DNA of 64,000 nt from Verpa conica (Eukaryota; Ascomycota; Pezizomycetes; Pezizales; Morchellaceae): assembly GCA_033030425.1 (NCBI GenBank), contig JAUFSD010000008.1, positions 1 through 64,000 on the forward strand. Reading direction: 5' to 3'. Below the pieces are notes generated by a model that was given only the letters and a program-made list of their open reading frames with translations, made no database searches and was not told the DNA's origin. The first letter of the stretch is position 1. Each line of letters starts with the position of its first letter. Shown piece after piece: positions 46,144-56,779 of the stretch. The translations under genes and the position numbers were made by a program.

Positions 46144-49100
46144 ATGTCGAACAACGGCGAACCCTCTGGCACACAAGACCCGATTGAGGAGAAAGTTGAA
46201 GAACTAAACCTCTCCTTCTCGGAACGCGTCAGTAAGGACAAACCTATCACCATCAAACTCGACAATGTGCGCCCTCTCGAGGGTCAACACAACTACAACA
46301 CATGGGCAGCCGTGATGAAAATCATCCTGAAAGGGATGAAGGTCTACGAAATCGTGGTGGACGGAGCTGAACCACCAACCGGTTCAAGCGCAAAAGAGAA
46401 AGCAGCATATGAATCCCTATGCAACCAAGCCTCAGCGGTCTTCATTCAGGTTGTTTCAACCGATCTTTTGGAGAAAATCATCGAACTGGAACATCCCCAC
46501 AAAATGTGGACTTACCTGAGAGCAGAATTCTATCGTGACACTGCTTATGCCATGGTCTCTCAGATCATGAACCTCACAAACCTCTCAGTTACCTACGACC
46601 CTTCCCTACCTATTTCACAGTTTATCTCATCGTTCGAAACCGAGTGGCTAAGGCTCTATAAAATGGCCAAAAGCTCCAAAGACGACTATCGAGTACTGTT
46701 CGCAAAGTTCCTGGAACAAGACAAGGCAAAACGAGACTTCCTGCTTGGCTTTATTGTTAAGCATCATTCAAATGTCGTGGACAATTTGTCTACGAAAGAC
46801 GACCTCACTTTCTCGGATGTCAAACAACGCCTCCTCGAACTCAGCCATCAAGACACCTCCTCCCTTCCCGATCAGCAAGCCCTTTTTGCGGCAAAACAAA
46901 AACAAAAAACCTACAAAAAGCCTGTTATCACGGCTCCACCTCCCAAAACTGATGTTGAAACTTGTTCCTGGTGCAACGCACATCGTAAAGATGCGCCTCT
47001 AAAAGACAGACAACACAAATGGGAAGCCTGCGACAAGCTGAAGGCAATGCAAGCTGAAAGGAAGAAGAACAAGAAAGGGAAATCGGAAAAGGCACTGGTT
47101 ACAACGGGGAAAGACTCTGACTCGGTAAGAAGAAACTCCCTATTCTACTTTGACACTGGAGCAACCTCTCATATGTGCCCCCTCGCAGAACGGTTCGAGT
47201 CTCTCCAGACATGTTCCGGATTTGTGAAGTCCTCTTCAAAGGCTTCAATGGCGATAAAGGGAAAAGGCACTGTGATGATGGACTCTGTGTTAAATGATGG
47301 GACTATTTCTTCTTTTCGTGTTCATGATGTTTTATTTGTACCTGAACTAGAGCGACCGTTACTTTCTTGGAGGAAAATCAAGGAAAAGGGATATACCATG
47401 GTTGGTAAAGGGGATCTGATTTCAATTGTTAAGCATAATAAAATTCTTTTCGAAGCAGTTTTTGACGGAACACTCTTCAAAATACCCGAAGTAAACGACG
47501 CAGCATTCCTCACATTTGACTTTTGGCACTCTGCTCTAGGACACCTAGCCCCAAGCTCTATTGAAAAGGCTAAGGAACTTTACAGTGACGCCTCAGTCAT
47601 ACCACAGGCACCAACAAACTTTCACTGCCCCCAATGTTCACTCTCGAAGTCTACACACAGCAAACCAAAATCTTCCAATACACGAGCTACCCAGAAGTTG
47701 GAACTGATACACTCCGACCTATGTGGCCCCTTCCCAGTACCTAGCTACGGAAACTCCCTCTATTACATCACCTTTATCGATGACAAAACCAGAGTCTCCT
47801 GGGTTCGGTTCCTAAAGAAGAAGTCAGAAACGGCGAAAGCTATTGAAGATTTCGTCAAGGAAGTTGAACTTCAGTACAGTCTCCCTGTCAAAAGGTTTAG
47901 GACTGACAATGGAGGAGAGTATGTCAACAACACCCTGTTGACCTTCTTTGCAAACAAAGGGATCGTGCACGAACTAACACCACCATACTCCCCCGAGTCA
48001 AATGGTGTTGCTGAACGACTGAACAGAACCATTGGTGAAGCTGTGAGAGCCATGATACTCCCCCTCGGAGACAAACGATTATGGGCCGATGCTGTCGCCA
48101 CCTTCATTTACATCAAAAACCGTCAACCACACTCAAGTGTCAAGAATCAGACACCCTATGAGTGCTTCCACGATATAAAACCAACGATTCATCACCTCCA
48201 ACCCTTTGGCAGAGAATGCTATGTGCACATACCTGAAAATAAACGCTCAGCTGGCAGCAAACTCTCTCCTAGGGCAACTAGAGGAATCTTTACCGGATAC
48301 ACCAATGTCAACCATCACTACCGAGTGTTCCTACCAGAAGAAAAGAAGTCAGTCATAACAGGCGATGTCTTCTTTCCACCTCTGAAGCCAGAAGGGGCTC
48401 AGTTAACGAGCAAAACCCCCATCAAACATGTTGTACGGAAATCACCCAACACATCTATCTCCTACACAGAGACTGAAGGGTTTCCAACTGACGAGATGTG
48501 GTTCAACTGGATGGATCGCAACCCTGAGACTGCAAACACCTGGTTTCATCAAGGGCATCCTAAGGTCACTACTCTCTTTCAGCAAGCGTACGAAAACGGA
48601 AAACGTGACGGCTTCCTAGGACCTCAATTCTGGGAATTTCAAAACCCAACTCCTTCAATTCAATCTTCCAACAATGATGATCTATACGTTAACCCGAATA
48701 ACATTCCACCCTCACCTACACCCTCTGCAATGGACCTTGACTCGTTAGTCGGCTCACTTCGACTTTCACAAGCGGCACAGTCAGATCCTATGTCAGAAGC
48801 ATCACACCATCCACAGTTACCCCTCGATGAATCCCTACCTTCCTTCCACTCTTCATTTCAGGCTCCTAGAACTCGCTACGGCAGAGAGATACACCCTCCA
48901 AGAGAATGGTGGATAGTACCTCGAGTACCTACTCCTCCTCCTGCATCTTCGGAACATGGGTCCACTCTACCTGACGCTGAACCTCTCATGATTGAAGACA
49001 CACCATCGGAAGATACCATTCTGGTGTCAGTTCTCGAAGTCAATGAACCTAAGACCTACCGACAAGCAGTTAATTCAGCTGACTCGGATAAATGGACTCT

Positions 49101-50571
49101 GGCCATGAACGAAGAACTTGATTCACTTAAAGAGAATGAAGTATGGGATGTGGTTGATAAACCACCACAAAGAAATATCGTGGACTCTAAGTGGGTATTC
49201 AAGGTAAAAGGTGATGCCAACGGACAAGTTGAACGATACAAGGCTAGATTAGTCGCAAAAGGGTTTTCACAAGAACATGGCCTTGACTACGACGAAGTCT
49301 TCTCTCCCGTTGTTCGCTTCGACTCCCTACGGCTTCTACTTGCCATCACCGCCATAAAAGGCTGGCGAGTCCGTCAACTGGATGTTAAAACGGCGTTTCT
49401 TTACGGAATCTTGAACAAGGAAATCTACATGCAACTACCTGAAGGCAGCAGGTCAGACAACAAAGTTGCAAGACTAAAACGGTGTATTTATGGTTTGAAG
49501 CAATCCCCAAGGGAGTGGTACGGCAGGCTGGTTACCTACCTCCAACCTTACGGGTTCTCTTCTTCTGCTTTTGATCCATGTGTCCTAACCCACAGCTCTG
49601 GTGAAATATTCCTGGCCATCTATGTGGACGACATCACTCTTTTTGGACCTGATAACGACCTAGTCGAGCAGTCCGTACAACTTATGAAGTCGGAATTCAA
49701 AGTCAATGACATGGGCTCTCTAAACTATCTCCTCGGCATCCAAATCGAGTACAACAAGGACGGAATATCCCTATCGCAAACTGCATTTATCGATAAGATC
49801 CTATCACGCTTCTCAATGTCAGATTGCAACCCAGTCACCACGCCCATCGACCCTAACCATCGTCTGATGAAGGCTTGTGATAATGACGAACGGGTCAATG
49901 CAACTGAGTACAGACAGATAATAGGCTCTCTTATGTATCTCGTCACTGCGACTAGGCCCGACCTTGCCTACACAATAACTCACCTATCTCAATTCTGTTC
50001 GGACCCAACAAAAGTACATCTCAACGCTGCAAAGCGTGTACTCCGCTACCTTAAAGGCACAAAGAACCGGAAACTAATCTATCCTACCGGCACCTCTTTA
50101 CATCTATCCGCTTACACTGATGCATCTCACGGAAACTGTCTCGATACAAGAAGAAGCTTTTCTGGCTACCTCTTTCAACTAGGCCAATCAACCATATCCT
50201 GGTGTTCCCGAAAACAAAAATCAGTCGCCACCTCCACCTGCGAGGCTGAATACATGGCACTGGCTATGACGGCGAAACACTACCTATGGCTGACTCGTGC
50301 AATTAACGAGTTGTTAAAGACCCAGATTCCTCACGCTCTTCTCTGTGACAGCAACTCCGCTGACGATATTGCTCGCAACCCTAAGCTAAACGATAGATCC
50401 AAACACATAGACATCTCCTACCACTTCGTTCGAGAACTCGTCGAAAACGGAACGATCAATCTATTACATGTTGCCTCTGCGGATAACTTTGCAGACATTT
50501 GCACCAAGGGTTTACCACGACAGACACACGACCACTTATGTAGTTACATTTTTAACGAGACTACAAAGTGA
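46144..50571 (+). CDS. Copia gag-pol polyprotein
   Basis: A single 1,475-residue frame in the order gag, protease, integrase, reverse transcriptase, RNase H, diagnostic of Copia. Gag (about 1-300) has the retrotran_gag pattern (LEGQHNYNTWAAVMK) and a zinc knuckle-like CSWC...HKWEAC (about 273-295). The protease active site is FDTGATSH (about 336). Integrase shows the HHCC finger (HSALGH...CPQC), first Asp in DLCGPF (about 525), second in TDNGGEY (about 587) and Glu in GVAERLNR (about 623). Reverse transcriptase has LDVKTAFLYG (about 1078), IYGLKQSPREWY and YVDD (about 1159). RNase H has YTDASH (about 1322) and EAEYMAL (about 1367). No frameshift or stop separates gag and pol. All catalytic residues are present, so the element is probably active. 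Confidence 0.97.
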   Translation: MSNNGEPSGTQDPIEEKVEELNLSFSERVSKDKPITIKLDNVRPLEGQHNYNTWAAVMKIILKGMKVYEIVVDGAEPPTGSSAKEKAAYESLCNQASAVFIQVVSTDLLEKIIELEHPHKMWTYLRAEFYRDTAYAMVSQIMNLTNLSVTYDPSLPISQFISSFETEWLRLYKMAKSSKDDYRVLFAKFLEQDKAKRDFLLGFIVKHHSNVVDNLSTKDDLTFSDVKQRLLELSHQDTSSLPDQQALFAAKQKQKTYKKPVITAPPPKTDVETCSWCNAHRKDAPLKDRQHKWEACDKLKAMQAERKKNKKGKSEKALVTTGKDSDSVRRNSLFYFDTGATSHMCPLAERFESLQTCSGFVKSSSKASMAIKGKGTVMMDSVLNDGTISSFRVHDVLFVPELERPLLSWRKIKEKGYTMVGKGDLISIVKHNKILFEAVFDGTLFKIPEVNDAAFLTFDFWHSALGHLAPSSIEKAKELYSDASVIPQAPTNFHCPQCSLSKSTHSKPKSSNTRATQKLELIHSDLCGPFPVPSYGNSLYYITFIDDKTRVSWVRFLKKKSETAKAIEDFVKEVELQYSLPVKRFRTDNGGEYVNNTLLTFFANKGIVHELTPPYSPESNGVAERLNRTIGEAVRAMILPLGDKRLWADAVATFIYIKNRQPHSSVKNQTPYECFHDIKPTIHHLQPFGRECYVHIPENKRSAGSKLSPRATRGIFTGYTNVNHHYRVFLPEEKKSVITGDVFFPPLKPEGAQLTSKTPIKHVVRKSPNTSISYTETEGFPTDEMWFNWMDRNPETANTWFHQGHPKVTTLFQQAYENGKRDGFLGPQFWEFQNPTPSIQSSNNDDLYVNPNNIPPSPTPSAMDLDSLVGSLRLSQAAQSDPMSEASHHPQLPLDESLPSFHSSFQAPRTRYGREIHPPREWWIVPRVPTPPPASSEHGSTLPDAEPLMIEDTPSEDTILVSVLEVNEPKTYRQAVNSADSDKWTLAMNEELDSLKENEVWDVVDKPPQRNIVDSKWVFKVKGDANGQVERYKARLVAKGFSQEHGLDYDEVFSPVVRFDSLRLLLAITAIKGWRVRQLDVKTAFLYGILNKEIYMQLPEGSRSDNKVARLKRCIYGLKQSPREWYGRLVTYLQPYGFSSSAFDPCVLTHSSGEIFLAIYVDDITLFGPDNDLVEQSVQLMKSEFKVNDMGSLNYLLGIQIEYNKDGISLSQTAFIDKILSRFSMSDCNPVTTPIDPNHRLMKACDNDERVNATEYRQIIGSLMYLVTATRPDLAYTITHLSQFCSDPTKVHLNAAKRVLRYLKGTKNRKLIYPTGTSLHLSAYTDASHGNCLDTRRSFSGYLFQLGQSTISWCSRKQKSVATSTCEAEYMALAMTAKHYLWLTRAINELLKTQIPHALLCDSNSADDIARNPKLNDRSKHIDISYHFVRELVENGTINLLHVASADNFADICTKGLPRQTHDHLCSYIFNETTK

Positions 50572-50578
50572 GAAGGGG
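50570..50578 (+). other. Polypurine tract of the Copia element
   Basis: GAGAAGGGG immediately precedes the 3' LTR and overlaps the gag-pol stop codon by two bases. It would prime plus-strand synthesis. Confidence 0.7.
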
Positions 50579-51191
50579 TGTTATTTTTTCGAGATTCTCA
50601 GTCTGTCTTTCCTTGTTTGTATAACATTTTATCTCCATTTGCTACATTTCATTACGATGACAGTTCTGATTGTTTTCTTGATACATTTTTACATTTATTA
50701 CATTTTTACATAACTACTAATGTTTATCGAAAGGTCGCATACCTTATTACTTACATGTATTGCGCCATTTGTTATGAGTCATATTTTGATGCGCTTATTT
50801 GTGTTTACTCAACACACCATTTTGCTTACAAGCATTGTATTACTCATTTTTGGTTACCTTTACTTTGTTACGGTTTTCAGGGTCAAACGGCGTTCCCACC
50901 TCGGTTTTACATAGTTATCTTGGTTGGAGGATAAAAGGACTTTTCTGTATAAATAGCGGGCCGTTCTCCCTCTTTCTGGGACTGTAATTCTCTAGACATA
51001 GACACCAATCTACTACGCTATCTTGTTTGGTATTACATGCTCAGAATCCTCGCTTGCCTGTTCTTTATAGTAATAGTCTACTCTGTTGCTACCACCCATT
51101 CACTGGCTTTACGCTTCTTTCTGTGCATCGTACCTGTAGAGTTATACCATTAGGACTTGCGTCCTAAGCTGTTACTCCGCTATTCTTCACA
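50579..51191 (+). repeat. 3' LTR of the Copia element
   Basis: Same length and, by eye, same sequence as the 5' LTR, starting TGTTATTTTTTCG and ending TTCTTCACA, followed by the target duplication ATTCC. Confidence 0.95.
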
Positions 51192-51196
51192 ATTCC

Positions 51197-51714
51197 TGCC
51201 CTCATAGCGAGGTTCCGCTACAGACATTAGAGGAGGTGAAAATAATATTGTGAGATTTTGAGGGGAGTTTTCTAGAGTTCGGCTAAGGAGATTACGCCCA
51301 CTCATTCGGTATACAGCTACTAGATAAATATTTTTTGATGCGGCTTCATGGGAATCAGTATACGGCTCCTAGGGGAAAGTCAAATTTTCCTCAACTTTAA
51401 AACTAAACTACCTATAGGAAGAATACGAGGCTCAAGGTATAGATTGGTATTCTATAGCTGGTGTGAAACCCGTTAGATGATATTCTACAGTGATACCATC
51501 TCATACCCTAGAGGAAGCTTGACACTAGGACCGGATTAATTATAGCTTTTAGAGAGTGTAACACTGAGTTTGGGGATAGACGGACAGGTAGTCACTGTGG
51601 TGAGAATCATTAACCATCACTCGTATCTATATTGCCTTAAATATCACCTTAGGGGAATTCGGAGGGTGAATATCACGTAAGGTTTGGTCTTGAAGGTATA
51701 TATAGGACTTCACT
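51197..51714. other. Intergenic, no feature seen
   Basis: AT-rich sequence between the Copia element and the purine minisatellite. ATTCGGTATACAGCTACTAGAT and AATCAGTATACGGCTCCTAG-like motifs give a weak direct repeat. No gene is supported. Confidence 0.4.
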
Positions 51715-52290
51715 TTGAGGGGGATGAGGTAAGAGGAGAAGGCGGAAAAGGTGGAGATGACGGGGGAGGGAAGGGGAGAGGTAACGGAGGAGGGATAATG
51801 GAGGAGGGAATGGAGGAGGTAACGGAGGGATAATGGAGGAGGGAAGGGAGGAGGTAACGGAGGGATAATGGAGGAGGGAAGAGAGGAGGTAACGGAGGAA
51901 GGAAGGGAAGATGGAAGGAAGCGAGGAGGAGGGAAGGAAGAGGTTGATGATAGAGGAGAGAAGGAAGAAGGAAGAGGGAAGAGAGGAGGGAAGAGAGGAG
52001 GGAACGGAGGAGGGAAGAGAAGATGGAAGGAAGCGAGGAGGAGGAGGGAAGGAAGAGGTTAATAATGGAGGAGGGAAGGGAGGAGGGAAGGAAGAGGTTA
52101 ATGATGGAGGAAGGAAGGGAGGAGAGAAGGAAGAGGTTAATAACGGAGGAAGGAAGGGAGGAGAGAAGGAAGAGGTTAATAACGGAGGAGGGAAGGGAGG
52201 AGGGAATGAAGAGGTTAATAATGGAGGAAGGAAGGAAGAGGTTAATAACGGAGGAGGGAAGGAAGAGGTTAGTAATGGAGGAGAATCACA
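51715..52290 (+). repeat. Purine-only minisatellite
   Basis: Nearly 580 bases of almost pure A/G on the plus strand. The left part repeats GGAGGTAACGGAGG and GGAGGGATAATGGAGGA; the right part repeats units like GGAAGAGGTTAATAACGGAGG with 27-42 base spacing. Overlapping Glu/Gly/Lys/Arg-rich and Pro/Ser-rich frames on both strands follow from the repeat and are not genes. Such tracts can form triplex DNA. Confidence 0.85.
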
Positions 52291-53235
52291 CGAATCAATC
52301 AAGAAATCACATTTTCACCAGAGGTCACAAAGAACAAACCGTAACCAACAGAATATATTATATTTGTTGATTATGATACCAATATGCTGCAGACATATTG
52401 GCATCGGGAGGGGGAGGTAGCACAGCGCAGGCCGTCATCCTGCCAATGTCTATTAATCCGGATCCAGTGACATGTGGTGGTTATGACGGGATAGGAGACA
52501 GTCGCAAGGGAAGACACCTGGTAGCAAGCCAGGTGGACCACAATACGGAAAGCCTTCAGGTACCGAGCCTTTGCTGCCCTACAGTCCCCCAGAAGAGATC
52601 TAGAATTAAGCAACGCAAAAACAAAAAACAAATAAACAAATAAACACAAACACCACGGTATACCTGAAACCAAACCACAAAGTCAGTAAACATTCAAAGA
52701 AGAAATACAGGAAAGAAAGAAACTCACCTCCAACACGCGAACCAAAACTGAGCTCCAGATCGCATGGTGGAGCCCATCCATGCTGCCAGATTGCCAAAAA
52801 ACCAACATAGACACCGCACCCGGTACCAGGATTAGTGAATACATTGATTAATTGACAATACAGGCGTCAGCCGATATCCGACTCGGCCCAAAACCGGATC
52901 CGTTCCTGCACGGACCAACACACCGCCACTCCACACAACCGAGGCCCTGTCGCCCCCACCGACCCGCCGCTTCGCAGCGTTCGGCACACCATCCGCACCT
53001 CGAGTCCCCAGTGACTCCCCAACGGCACCTACATGGCCCGCCACCCCCTGCACACCCGTACCCGTACCAGTACCAGTACCAATCCAGATCCAGAGACGTC
53101 CATATGTCGATGGAGTCGTCCTGTTAGTGGAGGGGAACTATTATCACGTGATTAGCAAGTTATAAACATAAGGTTGGGGGGGGGTGGGAGGAGGGAGGAG
53201 GGGGAGGAGGGGGAGGAGGGGGAGAGAAGATAATC
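52291..53235. other. Mixed stretch, possible minus-strand exon and G-rich tract
   Basis: On the minus strand, MAIWQHGWAPPCDLELSFGS RVG at 52797-52729 is followed by the donor GTGAGT, so it could be a real exon, but no partner exon is identified. About 52890-53100 is GC-rich and contains ACCCGTACC/AGTACCAGTACC repeats. 53172-53228 is a (GGGGGA)-type G-rich tract with quadruplex potential. Confidence 0.35.
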
Positions 53236-54303
53236 TCAGTTTGACTCAGCGATATTTTTATAAACTCCATCCTTCAATTCCAAACCAGGTGAATCCGCCG
53301 CAAACGTATACGCGACTCCGCAAGAGGGAGGTTTCCGTTTGCGAATTACTGCAGTAACGAAAATATCTCCATTGCAGAGGCAAGGTATAGAGGGAAGGTG
53401 AAGAGGAAAGTCAAGAGGGAAGAGGGCTCTCAGGGGGCCTTTATACCAACTCTGTGTGGCCAAGGAATAATTGGCCGACGAGCTGCTAGCGCTGAAAAGA
53501 TTTGGCCGCCGGAGAACCACTAGATATCACTCGTTCTGACCGGCTTTCCTGCTCCAGGCGGCCTAGAAGTGGGTCGAACCGGAGGTATGTACAACGGTGC
53601 ATAGGTTGGGCTGATTATCTATGCTACTGTGAGCACTCTGAAGGAGCCATGATACAGGAATAGTCACAAGTACGGGTCATGATACAGCAGTTAGCATCAT
53701 GTACAGGGACTTGTATAAGAAATTCGCTGTATGAAGGGCGAGACTATAGAGTTGCTTCCAGAGCCCCCCATACAAATGATCAAGGCATTATTGTTGAACT
53801 ATCACTAGTCCCGTGCCCAGCCCTACGTTTTCTTTGTTCTGCAGCACCATAGAATCCAGAGCAGTGAAGTTGCGGGACGCCTCGGAGCCAGCTTGAAATC
53901 TCTGCAGCGTTCGGAGGCCCCTAGGGGGCTCAAGGGCACATTTTGAGCTACGAAATTACCACAAGGCTCAGAGAAAAATAATATACCCACAAAAGAACCG
54001 GCAAAGGCTCGGAGAGTAAGCATACTAGGCCCTACAGTACTATGTATATAGCCATTGTGTTATTCAGGAGGATTAAGTATATACTATGGGGTCTGGGTTA
54101 ATAAAGCCCCCGGAGTGCTTTAGAGAAGTACCAGAATTCCTTTGAGAGCCCCCGGGCTATAATATGCCCGAAAGATGCCGGGAGAAATAATCAGGCAACT
54201 CTGAGGGGTAAACACGCCATACCATATGGTGCTGCGCAGAAAATAATAATGGGGCTGGTCACGAGACTAAACTATCTCTATTGAGGAAAAAAGAATACTA
54301 ATA
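53236..54303. other. Gene-free stretch with a TACAG repeat fragment
   Basis: The minus-strand frame at 53236-53520 starts with GTG and lacks an ATG or a recognisable domain, so I do not call it. About 53640-53760 has ATGATACAG, GTACAGG and CGCTGTATG motifs like the arrays at 840 and 13140. No other feature is seen. Confidence 0.4.
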
Positions 54304-54995
54304 TACAGTACAATCACCCTATAAGGATATGGAAGACCCGGAGCCTCGTACCCTTATAGAATACATATCCTTATAGAAAATCCGAGTATTATTTAATAAT
54401 TTCGTATTATATATATGATTTTCTTATTCGTTTTATATATTTGTCCTTGGGTTGGCTTACCCTCTAGAAGTATCTTATAATACATGATTGTGGCTGTTCA
54501 GTGAGTAACTGAGGTTTAGACCCTTCAAATTCATGGGGTTTTTGGCAAAACAACCCTAACCCTACTTCTTTTATAAGGATACACATACAAAAAGTTCCAA
54601 GGGTTCAAGACTCATATCCTTATAGAGTCAATATCCTTATAAGACGAACTTATAGGGCGATTGTACTCTAGGTACCCCAGCCAATTAGCTACGAGCAATA
54701 CCACCCTCACTAAACCCATTGATATCCCCCTACTATCTCTACTAGATCTAATGGTAGTATACGTGGTTGGCTATGTTCCGGAAGTACCCGGAAAACAATA
54801 CATTACAATCGCTCTATAAGGATACACAGTTGGGCGGGGAATTAGGAAGCATATCCTTATAGAAAGGCTGATCTAACCTATTTAGGAAGGGCCAAGGCAG
54901 AGACACTACCAAATACCGCCTAGTGGGGCGTTTTCTAGGGCCTCCCACTAACGATATCCTTATAAGTAATATCTTTATAGGGTGATTGTACTGTA
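54304..54995. mobile_element. MITE complex, CAGTACAATC family (two nested or adjacent elements)
   Basis: The outer ends are inverted repeats: CAGTACAATCACCCTATAAG (54306) and TTATAGGGTGATTGTACTG (ends 54993), flanked by TA on both sides. Two further ends lie inside, GGCGATTGTACTC (ends about 54668) and CATTACAATCGCTCTATAAG (starts about 54801). The region therefore reads as two elements, about 363 and 193 bases, or one with an internal insertion. The motif ATATCCTTATA(A/G) recurs at least six times. The CAGT start and TA duplication are like Tc1/mariner/pogo-type elements. No transposase is present. Confidence 0.75.
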
Positions 54996-55430
54996 CCTGA
55001 TAATATCAATTAGAATATACGCCATTCCGTTTGGGTTTTCCCAGATCTTACCAAAAAAATCGAGTACAGTACTCTGGGAGCCTTTGTGCTTCGTGATGAA
55101 TCCGACAAGGACTAGCACAATAGTGATAATCCCAAAGAGCCCCATGCACGACCATCCAATAGCGTATCTGTACGGTTAGTATTACTTCCAAAAAAACTAA
55201 AAATAGATGAAATAGGCGAGGTAACTACCGGTAGTCTTTTGTTGGTTATCCTTAGAGCCAAAATACCTCCTTGGGCTTGATGACGCTCATTTATTTGTCT
55301 GAGGGCGGGTAAAGCGCTGTCTTTTTCAAGACCGAAAGTCTTCCCTGCATTATGGCATGTTATACCGACAACGGTAAGGTTTTCAAAAGTCCTAAGGAAG
55401 CTTGTGTCCTGGGACAACGCATTTTATATG
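54996..55430 (-). CDS. Possible exons of a membrane protein (low confidence)
   Basis: On the minus strand a frame from about 55412 to 55233 reads FLRTFENLTVVGITCHNAGK, LEKDSALPALRQINERHQ and GGILALRITNKRLP, which looks like real protein. It is followed by GTAGTT...ACTAACC...ACAG, a plausible intron (about 55171-55232), and then a frame with a hydrophobic segment GLFGIITIVLVLVGFITKH. No ATG is found in frame (a stop lies just upstream, and TTGTCCCAG could be a splice acceptor), so at least one 5' exon is missing from the model. The 3' part runs towards the MITE complex end at 54993. I do not recognise the family, and it may be a remnant. Confidence 0.3.
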
Positions 55431-56551
55431 GTTTTTTTGATAATGGTATCACTGAAATTTTTGCAAACAACTCCATAAGTATGAGGTGTCCCACGCACGA
55501 CTCATTATCAATATTTGTACTTGAGACTTAGGATCATGTGGTGGTGGTGGGGCGGCGGTGCTGGTTGCAACAAGGAAGACATACGTCTCACCGGGAGGTT
55601 TTAGGCCTTGCAACCCATATGAGATTCGAACTCATTTTGAGAGAAGGTGTTTATTTTCTCTAGAGTTAATGGAGCTCAGTTAAGCTTTATGGAACAGACC
55701 CAGAGAGTAGGGTGAAGGTAATCCGACGGATATGATGAGAGCTATTGAGATTAGTTCTGGCGTTACAGCAAATCAATATTCATTCTATGCACTCTTATGC
55801 CGTTTGCCATTATTAATAAATCAATCGGGATACGATAAAAAGCCGATTAATTCATAAATATTTACTATTGAGCTGACTACAGGATACAAGGTGAATTGGT
55901 ACAGAAATTACCTATAGAACTAGTTCTTGTAGATCATAAGTCATTGGTGGTGTAAACTACATGTAGGGAAGGACGCGGGTAGATTCACGGCCTGCTTGGT
56001 GCTTTGGGCACCAGTCTCTCGAGCCCTATATAAATGTCTCGATCGACATTTGGGCCTCCCCCTTTTCAAGCCTATTAAGTACTATTTATTATAGAAATCT
56101 GGGTGTGAAACAATGGGTGATATATCTTGATCTCAGGACAGGAGCTCACTCCTCAATTGGGGGTAGTTAACATCCGCGATCCGGTACATCCCAAAGGTCA
56201 CGAGTTTACATCCACTAAGACTCCTGGGTGGCTGACTAATCCCGTATTCCTCACATACCACGTGATTCATTATTTGCTAAACTAGGACACTAGAAGAATC
56301 TATAGCGATCTACTAGCCCGGATATAAAAACATACAGGAAGGGCAGTTCCCCACGATATGTGTGTACTGATGTAGAGAATACGTCATCATATCTTGTATA
56401 TAATCACCAGCGACAAGAACTCCTTTGCTCCATACCCCTTAACTGCGGCCGTCCTTGAATTGTTACTCCTAAAAATAACGCATTCATTGGAGTGCAAGGT
56501 TGTACAAGTATTGGCTAGTGTTACCCAGTACAAACAAATAAATAGAAAAAG
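55431..56551. other. Gene-free stretch with a tRNA-like B box
   Basis: On the minus strand near 55622-55640, ATGAGTTCGAATCTCAT forms a perfect five-base T-arm stem with a TTCGAAT loop, close to the RNA polymerase III B box. No matching acceptor, D or anticodon arm is found, so it is not a tRNA but could be part of a SINE. GGTTGCAA...TTGCAACC (about 55563 and 55607) is a short inverted repeat. No gene is supported. Confidence 0.4.
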
Positions 56552-56779
56552 ATGGATAGCATTGATAACGCCGCACTATCCTCTATCGATGAGGTTCCCC
56601 CATTCTCGGTCACAATCTATCTACAGCTCCGCTATAGAACTAATAAAATGGCATGGGAGTTTTGCCAATACGTCCCAGTAGAATACCAACTGGATTCGGC
56701 ACTATTATATTTCAACGTCGGTACAAGGGACCATTCATTCATAGATGCGATTGGTAGTATTGTCGGGTGTCAAATTTAA
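56552..56779 (+). CDS. Small hypothetical protein, 3' end replaced by a MITE
   Basis: A 75-residue frame from ATG 56552, of ordinary composition (MDSIDNAALSSIDEVPPFS..., FNVGTRDHSFIDAIGS). It ends within the left inverted repeat of the MITE that starts at 56760, so the last few residues and the stop are MITE-derived. In the empty site the frame would run on about a dozen codons past the TA. No domain is recognised, and it may not be a true gene. Confidence 0.3.
   Translation: MDSIDNAALSSIDEVPPFSVTIYLQLRYRTNKMAWEFCQYVPVEYQLDSALLYFNVGTRDHSFIDAIGSIVGCQI

Larger units (their letters stand above)
45371..51196 (+). mobile_element. Intact Ty1/Copia LTR retrotransposon
   Basis: The element consists of a 5' LTR (45376-45988), a leader, one uninterrupted gag-pol frame (46144-50571) and a 3' LTR (50579-51191). 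It is flanked by a 5-base target-site duplication ATTCC (45371-45375 and 51192-51196). The LTRs begin TG and end CA, have the same length (613 bases) and look identical by eye, as do the frames inside them. Intact coding capacity plus identical LTRs indicate very recent insertion and probable competence. Confidence 0.97.

Noticed and set aside
51673..52420. Ser/Pro/Phe-rich and Glu/Gly/Arg-rich frames over the purine tract
   Set aside because: Low-complexity by-products of the minisatellite; no start context, domain or splice structure.
52729..53053. A gene on the minus strand around the GTGAGT donor at 52728
   Set aside because: One plausible exon was seen but no partner exon, start or stop could be tied to it with confidence.
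55620..55645. tRNA gene on the minus strand
   Set aside because: Only the T-arm is present; acceptor, D and anticodon arms cannot be formed.
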